NCBI GenBank assembly: GCA_045576675.1
Contig: JAZNGX010000151.1
Coordinates: 1-10,574 of the forward strand
Direction: 5' to 3'
DNA from: JAZNGX01 sp045576675
GTDB taxonomy: Bacteria > Bacillota > Clostridia > Monoglobales > Firm-18
Length of the DNA: 10,574 nucleotides
Of the stretch, positions 6,331-10,574 are shown one piece after another. Each line of letters opens with the position of its first letter. Position 1 is the stretch's first letter. The translations under genes were made by a program, and so were the position numbers. The notes below the pieces were generated by a model, which worked only from the letters and a program-made list of their open reading frames with translations, had not been told where the DNA came from and did no database searches.

Positions 6331-6344
6331 CTGTTGACTAACAG
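6331..6344. promoter_or_regulatory. Candidate operator, inverted repeat over the pdxK -35 box
   Basis: CTGTTGACTAACAG is an inverted repeat (CTGTT/AACAG, 4-nt centre) that fully contains the -35 box of the plus-strand promoter. It lies 7 bp from the -35 of the divergent promoter, so one bound regulator could affect both operons. The half-sites are short, so chance is possible. Confidence 0.35.
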
Positions 6345-6362
6345 CGTTTGGTTTGCTATAAT
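6334..6362 (+). promoter_or_regulatory. Sigma-A promoter of the pdxK-methyltransferase-ecfA1A2-ecfT operon
   Basis: -35 TTGACT (6334-6339) and a perfect -10 TATAAT (6357-6362) have a 17-bp spacer. Transcription should start near 6369, which rules out translation from the ATG at 6365 and supports ATG 6398. The -35 boxes of the two divergent promoters are only 10 bp apart. Confidence 0.88.
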
Positions 6363-6397
6363 GTATGTTGATATATTGTAAACAAGGAATGGCAAAA

Positions 6398-7216
6398 ATG
6401 AAAAAATATCTTCCAAAAATAATTGCGGCGCACGACTTGTCAGGCTTTGGCAAGGCATCACTTACCGCTGTTGTTCCAATACTGTCCGTTATGGGCAGTT
6501 ATGTATGTCCGTTGCAGACTGCGGCATTGTCTTCAATAACAGGTGTTTTTGACGGCTATGCATTTACTGATTTGACAGAGCATATGCATGCAACAATTAA
6601 ACATTGGAGCGAGCTTGGCGTGGATTTCGACTATATTTACAGTGGCTTTCTTGGTAATCCCGAGCAGGTTGATGTAATACTTGAGGCAAAACAGCTTTTT
6701 GGCTGCTCTTTGGTTGTTGACCCTGTTTTTGCTGATGATGGCAAGCTTTATCCTACGATGGGCGGCAATATGGTTTCAAATATGAAACGTCTTGTTTCTG
6801 CTGCGGATATTATTACCCCGAATATTACAGAGGCAATGTTTTTGCTTGACGAAAATACAATTCCTGAAACTGAGGATGAAATAAAAATATGGTTAAAACG
6901 GCTTTGTGATATGGGGCCTGAGCTTTCACTTATTACAAGCTGTAGGTTTGATGGGAAAATGTATGTTTGTGCTTATGATAAAGCGGATGGTAGGTACATA
7001 ATTACAGATTGCAGATTTTATCCCGGTAATTTTCATGGAACAGGGGATATTTTTACAACGGTTTTAACAGGTGCGATTGCACGAGGGCAGAGTGCCGGGG
7101 ATGCAATACAACTTGCAGTTGATTTTGTACGCCATGCAATTGAAGAAACTGTTAAAAATGGAGTTGACCCCAAAGAGGGCGTTGCAATAGAAAAAACTCT
7201 TAAGGATTTGATATAA
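6398..7216 (+). CDS. pdxK: Pyridoxal/pyridoxamine kinase (PdxK/PdxY family)
   Basis: A ribokinase-fold enzyme that phosphorylates vitamin B6 vitamers at the 5'-hydroxyl to make pyridoxal or pyridoxamine phosphate. The 272 residues fit COG2240. Visible family features are the N-terminal AAHDLSGFGKASLT (10-23), the substrate-side CPLQTAALSS (37-46), YSGFLGNPEQ (81-90), VVDPVF (106-111), TPNITEA (140-146) and the anion-hole motif GTGD with catalytic Asp217. AAGGA (6384-6388), 9 nt before ATG 6398, and the predicted transcription start support this start over the upstream in-frame ATGs at 6365 and 6389. It is the first gene of a tight operon: the methyltransferase ATG follows its TAA with no gap. 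Its place with an ECF module suggests vitamin salvage. Preference among B6 vitamers, or activity on hydroxymethylpyrimidine, cannot be read here. Confidence 0.88.
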   Translation: MKKYLPKIIAAHDLSGFGKASLTAVVPILSVMGSYVCPLQTAALSSITGVFDGYAFTDLTEHMHATIKHWSELGVDFDYIYSGFLGNPEQVDVILEAKQLFGCSLVVDPVFADDGKLYPTMGGNMVSNMKRLVSAADIITPNITEAMFLLDENTIPETEDEIKIWLKRLCDMGPELSLITSCRFDGKMYVCAYDKADGRYIITDCRFYPGNFHGTGDIFTTVLTGAIARGQSAGDAIQLAVDFVRHAIEETVKNGVDPKEGVAIEKTLKDLI

Positions 7217-8083
7217 ATGTGGAAAAGTGACAACTGGAAACAATATGAATTAATAGACTCATCAGGCGGCGAAAGGCTTGAAAGATGGGGCGATACCGTG
7301 GTTATACGCCCTGACCCTCAGGCGGCTTGGGATACGCCAAAAAAGAATCCACTGTGGAAAAAGGCTGATGCACGTTATACCCGAAGCAGCAGTGGAGGCG
7401 GAAGCTGGCAGTTTTATAAGAGTCTGCCTGAAAGCTGGGCAATAAAGCAGGGCAATCTGCAGTTTAAAATCAAGCCTATGAATTTCAAGCATATGGGCTT
7501 ATTCCCTGAACAGCTTGTTAACTGGGAGTGGTTTTCAAAGCTTATTGAGGAAAGTGGCAGAGAAATTAACGTGTTAAATCTTTTTGCATATACGGGCGGC
7601 GCAACTGTTGCGGCAGCAAAGGCAGGTGCAAAGGTGTGTCACGTTGATGCATCAAAGGGTATAGTTGCTCACGCAAAGGAAAATGCGGCACTGTCAGGCT
7701 TAAAAGACCATCCCATAAGATACATAGTGGATGATTGTATGAAATTTGTTGAGCGTGAAATCCGCCGTGGCAGAAAATACGATGCAATTATAATGGACCC
7801 GCCGTCTTATGGAAGAGGCCCTGGTGGCGAGGTATGGAAAATAGAAACAGAGCTTTATAAATTTGTAAGCCTTTGTGCCGAGGTGTTAAGCGATAAACCG
7901 CTTTTTGTGCTTCTTAATTCTTACACAACAGGTCTTAGCGGATATACAATGCAGAATGTTTTGCAGATGGTTCTGGGCGATAAATTTGAAGGTACGTTTA
8001 CTTCTGACGAAATAGGCATACCTATGACTGATAATAAAATGATTTTGCCATGCGGTTGCTCGGCAAGATTTACAGGCAAATGA
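7217..8083 (+). CDS. Class I SAM-dependent methyltransferase, COG1092 (RlmI/RlmK-like)
   Basis: This 288-residue Rossmann-fold methyltransferase has the SAM-binding motif I VLNLFAYTGGATVAAA (119-134), an acidic motif II in CHVDASKG (141-148) and the catalytic-region motif DAIIMDPPSYGRG (189-201). This layout matches the COG1092 group, whose characterised members methylate 23S rRNA bases. The usual N-terminal PUA RNA-binding domain is missing; instead there is a ~115-residue N-terminal extension (DSSGGERLERWGD...KPMNFKHMGLFPEQ), typical of the shorter members of the group. The target is probably an rRNA or other RNA base but is not proven. The start is supported by AAGGA 10 nt upstream and by zero spacing from the preceding stop. 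Its link to vitamin genes is probably just shared transcription. Confidence 0.82.
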   Translation: MWKSDNWKQYELIDSSGGERLERWGDTVVIRPDPQAAWDTPKKNPLWKKADARYTRSSSGGGSWQFYKSLPESWAIKQGNLQFKIKPMNFKHMGLFPEQLVNWEWFSKLIEESGREINVLNLFAYTGGATVAAAKAGAKVCHVDASKGIVAHAKENAALSGLKDHPIRYIVDDCMKFVEREIRRGRKYDAIIMDPPSYGRGPGGEVWKIETELYKFVSLCAEVLSDKPLFVLLNSYTTGLSGYTMQNVLQMVLGDKFEGTFTSDEIGIPMTDNKMILPCGCSARFTGK

Positions 8084-8092
8084 GGCTGAAAA

Positions 8093-9811
8093 ATGATTAA
8101 GGTTGATAATTTGTATTTTAAATACTCTGAAGAAAGTATTAAAAATGTGCTTGACGGAGTAAGTGTAACAATAGAACAAGGCTCGTTTACTGCAGTTTTA
8201 GGCCACAACGGCAGCGGCAAGTCAACGCTTGCGAAGCATATGAATGCAATCCTTTTGCCGTCAGGCGGAACGGTTTATGTTGAGGAGATGAATACTGCAG
8301 ATGAAAAGCTGCTTATAAAAATAAGACAGACTGTGGGTATGGTGTTTCAGAATCCCGACAATCAGATTGTTGCAACTATTGTTGAGGACGATATTGCGTT
8401 TGCACCTGAAAATATAGGGGTTCCGCCTGCTGAAATTATATGCCGTGTTGATGAGGCAATCAAGGCTGTGGGTATGGAAAAATATCGTCATTATGCACCT
8501 CATCTTTTGTCTGGCGGTCAGAAGCAGCGTATAGCAATAGCAGGTGTGCTTGCAATGAAGCCAAGATATATTGTGCTTGATGAGCCTACTGCAATGCTTG
8601 ACCCCGTTGGCAGACGTGAGGTAATGTCAACGTTAAAAAGGCTTAATAAGGAGAATGGTATTACTGTTGTTCTTATTACTCACAATATGGATGAGGCTGT
8701 CCAGGCTGACAGAGTTATTGTTATGAATGACGGTCATATTGAAATGGACGGAACACCAAAACAGGTTTTTACACAGGTTGACAGAATAAAGGCTTTGGGA
8801 CTTGATGTTCCGCAGGTTACAGAGCTTATATATGAGCTTAATAAATGCGGGCTGGGGTTGCCCGAGGATGTGCTTACGCCAAAAGAGGCGGAGGCGGTGC
8901 TTGCCCCTCTTGTAAACAAGGGTGAGGCAAATATGATACCTGTACACAGTCATCCTGATGACACGCCTGCAATAGATATTGAGGATATAGTTTATGATTA
9001 TTCTGTGGGTGGCCCGTATCAGAAAAGGGCCCTTGACGGAATAACAATGTATATTCCCAAAAACAAGATTATTGGAATTATAGGTCACACAGGCAGCGGA
9101 AAGTCTACTCTTGTTCAGCATTTTAACGGCATTTTAAAGCCGACAGGCGGCAAGGTGCTTATAGATGGTGCTGATATTTGTGACAAGCATATAAGTATGA
9201 AGAAAATACGTTCTGAGGTCGGTGTGGTATTCCAGTATCCGGAGCATCAGCTTTTTGAAGAAACTGTCAGGGCAGACATTGCTTTCGGCCCGAAAAATCA
9301 GGGCTTATCAGAACAGGAAATAGAGCAAAGAGTTAAGGATGCTGCAAAAAGCGTGGGTCTTTCAGAGACGTTGTTTGACAAATCGCCTTTTGATTTGTCG
9401 GGCGGGCAGAAAAGACGTGTTGCTATTGCAGGTGTTATTGCAATGCATCCGAAGGTGCTTGTGCTTGATGAGCCTACTGCGGGTCTTGACCCGAAGGGCA
9501 GAGAGGATATTTTAAAGCAGATTAAAAATATGCACAAGGAGCTTGGGATTACTATCATAATAGTATCTCACGGTATGGAGGATATAGCTAACACAGCATC
9601 ACTTATTTATGTTTTAAATGATGGCAAAGTGGCTATGCACGGCACACCGCTTGAAGTATATTCAAGGTACGGTGAGCTTGAAAAAATCGGGCTTACCGCA
9701 CCGCAGGTAACAAAGCTTATATATGAAATCTGCGGTCAGTATGTATGCACTGTGGAAGAAGCAAAGCAGGCTGTTATTAATAACTTAAAGGATGGAGCAA
9801 GGGTTAAATGA
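8093..9811 (+). CDS. Fused energy-coupling factor ATPases EcfA1-EcfA2 (single polypeptide)
   Basis: The 572-residue protein contains two complete ECF-type ABC ATPases, normally two genes of about 280-290 codons. Half 1 (~1-280): Walker A GHNGSGKST (37-45), Q-loop Gln86 in VFQNPDNQ, LSGGQ (139-143), Walker B VLDEP with Glu164, His197. Half 2 (~290-572): Walker A GHTGSGKST (331-339), Gln381 in VFQYPEHQ, LSGGQ (435-439), VLDEP with Glu460, His493. All catalytic residues are present in both, and both halves keep a C-terminal tail with the related sequence PQVT(E/K)LIYE. QNPDNQ and QYPEHQLFEET mark them as EcfA1 and EcfA2 in the usual gene order. The pair powers EcfT and its S components on the inner face of the membrane. 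The junction has no stop; Met281 lies exactly where EcfA2 would begin. The gene starts 9 nt after the methyltransferase stop, with GAGG 7 nt before its ATG, and overlaps ecfT by ATGA. Confidence 0.92.
   Translation: MIKVDNLYFKYSEESIKNVLDGVSVTIEQGSFTAVLGHNGSGKSTLAKHMNAILLPSGGTVYVEEMNTADEKLLIKIRQTVGMVFQNPDNQIVATIVEDDIAFAPENIGVPPAEIICRVDEAIKAVGMEKYRHYAPHLLSGGQKQRIAIAGVLAMKPRYIVLDEPTAMLDPVGRREVMSTLKRLNKENGITVVLITHNMDEAVQADRVIVMNDGHIEMDGTPKQVFTQVDRIKALGLDVPQVTELIYELNKCGLGLPEDVLTPKEAEAVLAPLVNKGEANMIPVHSHPDDTPAIDIEDIVYDYSVGGPYQKRALDGITMYIPKNKIIGIIGHTGSGKSTLVQHFNGILKPTGGKVLIDGADICDKHISMKKIRSEVGVVFQYPEHQLFEETVRADIAFGPKNQGLSEQEIEQRVKDAAKSVGLSETLFDKSPFDLSGGQKRRVAIAGVIAMHPKVLVLDEPTAGLDPKGREDILKQIKNMHKELGITIIIVSHGMEDIANTASLIYVLNDGKVAMHGTPLEVYSRYGELEKIGLTAPQVTKLIYEICGQYVCTVEEAKQAVINNLKDGARVK
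8923..8935 (+). promoter_or_regulatory. Possible internal ribosome binding site and start for a free EcfA2
   Basis: GTGAGG (8923-8928) lies 5 nt before the in-frame ATG 8933-8935 (Met281). Initiation here would give a 292-residue stand-alone EcfA2. The site may be a relic of the once separate gene or may still be used. Confidence 0.4.
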
Positions 9812-10390
9812 TAAGAGATATTACGCTGGGACAGTATTTCCCCGGTGACAGCTTTTTATATAAAATGGATCCGAGAGCAAAGATTGTGCTTACTCTTGTG
9901 TATCTTGTAATGATATTTGTTGTTCATAATTATGCAGGTTATTTAGCTGTGTTTTTATTGCTTTTTGTTATAATAAAATCCACGGACATACCATTTAAGT
10001 ATATTTTAAAGGGCATAAAGCCAATTATGGTATTTGTTGCATTTACAGCGGTTTTGAATCTGTTTATGACAGGTGGAGATATTTTATGGCAGTGGGGATT
10101 TTTAAAAATCACAAAGCAGGGTATTAACTATGCGATATTTATGGTTTTGCGAATTGTGCTTTTGATGATGGGAACATCAATGCTTACTTACACAACATCG
10201 CCCATTGTGCTGACAGATGGTATCGAAAGATTACTTTCGCCTTTTGCAAAGATAGGTCTTCCGGCGCACGAGCTTGCGATGATGATGACCATTGCGTTAA
10301 GGTTTGTTCCGACACTTTTAGAAGAAACCGAAAAAATTATAAAGGCACAGACGGCACGAGGTGCCGACTTTGAAAGCGGCAACATAATCC
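9808..10390 (+). CDS. ecfT: Energy-coupling factor transmembrane protein EcfT (3'-truncated by adapter)
   Basis: EcfT is the membrane scaffold linking the EcfA ATPases to vitamin-binding S components. The genuine part has 194 residues of the usual ~265: an N-terminal LGQYFPGDSFLYKMDPRAK (7-25), membrane segments at about 26-57, 66-88 and 106-130, then a cytoplasmic helical part ending in ALRFVPTLLEETEKI and the first coupling motif ARG (184-186) in ARGADFESGN. The second coupling helix and last membrane helix should follow but are missing. The reading frame stays open to 10557, but everything after codon 194 (starting VGGQAVLGRQ) is translated from sequencing adapter and a repeated, frame-shifted piece of the same gene. 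That tail is not a real protein. The ATGA overlap with ecfA1A2 indicates translational coupling. Confidence 0.9.
10291..10390 (+). repeat. First copy of a 100-bp exact duplication (library insert)
   Basis: This 100-bp stretch of real ecfT coding sequence, from ATTGCGTTAAGG to CATAATCC, recurs without mismatch at 10475-10574. Identity begins exactly after the second adapter and runs to the last base of the window. Bases before 10291 and 10475 differ. It represents one short sequenced library insert. Confidence 0.95.
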
Positions 10391-10474
10391 AAGTCGGAGG
10401 CCAAGCGGTCTTAGGAAGACAATGTCATAAATCAACTCCTTGGCTCACAGAACGACATGGCTACGATCCGACTT
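10391..10474. other. MGI/BGI (DNBSEQ) sequencing adapters with a 10-nt sample barcode (contamination)
   Basis: Positions 10391-10422 (32 nt, beginning AAGTCGGAGGCC, ending AGGAAGACAA) match my recollection of the MGI/BGI read-1 adapter. Positions 10433-10474 (42 nt, beginning CAACTCCTTGGC, ending GATCCGACTT) match the reverse complement of the read-2 adapter. Between them TGTCATAAAT (10423-10432) has the length of an index barcode. Order and orientation are those of a circularised library molecule: insert, adapter, barcode, adapter, insert. This is synthetic DNA, not part of the organism. Confidence 0.97.
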
Positions 10475-10574
10475 ATTGCGTTAAGGTTTGTTCCGACACT
10501 TTTAGAAGAAACCGAAAAAATTATAAAGGCACAGACGGCACGAGGTGCCGACTTTGAAAGCGGCAACATAATCC
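10475..10574 (+). repeat. Second copy of the 100-bp ecfT segment (assembly artefact)
   Basis: An exact copy of 10291-10390 placed after the adapter block. It most likely comes from walking round a 184-bp circle (100-bp insert plus 84-bp adapter and barcode) in the assembly graph. It should not be annotated as a gene or as a biological repeat. Confidence 0.95.

Noticed and set aside
6269..6397. Riboswitch controlling the vitamin genes
   Set aside because: Predicted leaders on both sides are about 20-30 nt, too short for any known vitamin riboswitch.
8633..9121. Long minus-strand open frame opposite ecfA1A2
   Set aside because: It is antisense to well-conserved ATPase motifs, has no recognisable domain and no ribosome binding site.
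10391..10557. Insertion element or programmed rearrangement flanked by 100-bp direct repeats inside ecfT
   Set aside because: The spacer between the repeats is recognisable MGI adapter plus a barcode-length stretch. The 100-bp identity ends exactly at the contig edge, so it is an assembly artefact.

Overview
The window looks like chromosomal sequence from an uncultured, low-GC, spore-forming Firmicute, probably of class Clostridia. The signs are strong GAGGTG-type ribosome binding sites, sigma-A-like promoters with 17-bp spacers, an RNase Y, a SleB-type cortex hydrolase, a BofC-like protein, a type II pantothenate kinase and a group II ECF vitamin transport module. It reads like a contig from a metagenome assembly. 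Its right end contains a sequencing-library adapter, so the last ~184 bases are not natural contiguous DNA.

Layout, left to right. (1) Positions 2-64: the last codons of an unidentified gene. (2) 101-541: a compact cassette with a DUF559 (Vsr-like) endonuclease gene between two inverted copies of a ~45-49 bp double-hairpin repeat. The repeats supply the gene's ribosome binding site and its stop codon. (3) 674-1513: a secreted cell-wall hydrolase (copper-amine-oxidase-N domain plus SleB domain). A perfect 13-bp hairpin terminator follows, shared with the converging rny gene. (4) 1582-3138, minus strand: RNase Y. Its membrane anchor is encoded only if translation begins at a rare ATT codon, which has an ideal Shine-Dalgarno sequence. 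(5) 3295-4452, minus strand: an alpha/beta hydrolase of the dienelactone hydrolase/acetyl-xylan-esterase type, divergent from a small BofC-like membrane-anchored protein (4549-4857). (6) 4858-6268, minus strand: a pantothenate salvage operon, with an ECF S component (PanT-like) and then type II pantothenate kinase. Its likely terminator lies antisense inside the BofC-like gene. (7) 6398-10390, plus strand, from a back-to-back promoter: pyridoxal/pyridoxamine kinase, a COG1092-type methyltransferase, a single-chain fusion of EcfA1 and EcfA2, and EcfT cut off by the adapter.

Region 5.7-10.4 kb forms a coherent vitamin-uptake locus. The EcfA1A2 ATPase and EcfT make the shared energising module. 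The divergent S component would bring in pantothenate, pantothenate kinase would trap it as 4'-phosphopantothenate, and the vitamin B6 kinase would trap pyridoxal or pyridoxamine as the phosphate.

The points most worth a second look are the adapter chimera, the RNase Y ATT start, the EcfA1-EcfA2 fusion with a possible internal restart, the DUF559 inverted-repeat cassette and the antisense intragenic terminator. No CRISPR array, tRNA, rRNA, phage gene or riboswitch was recognised.
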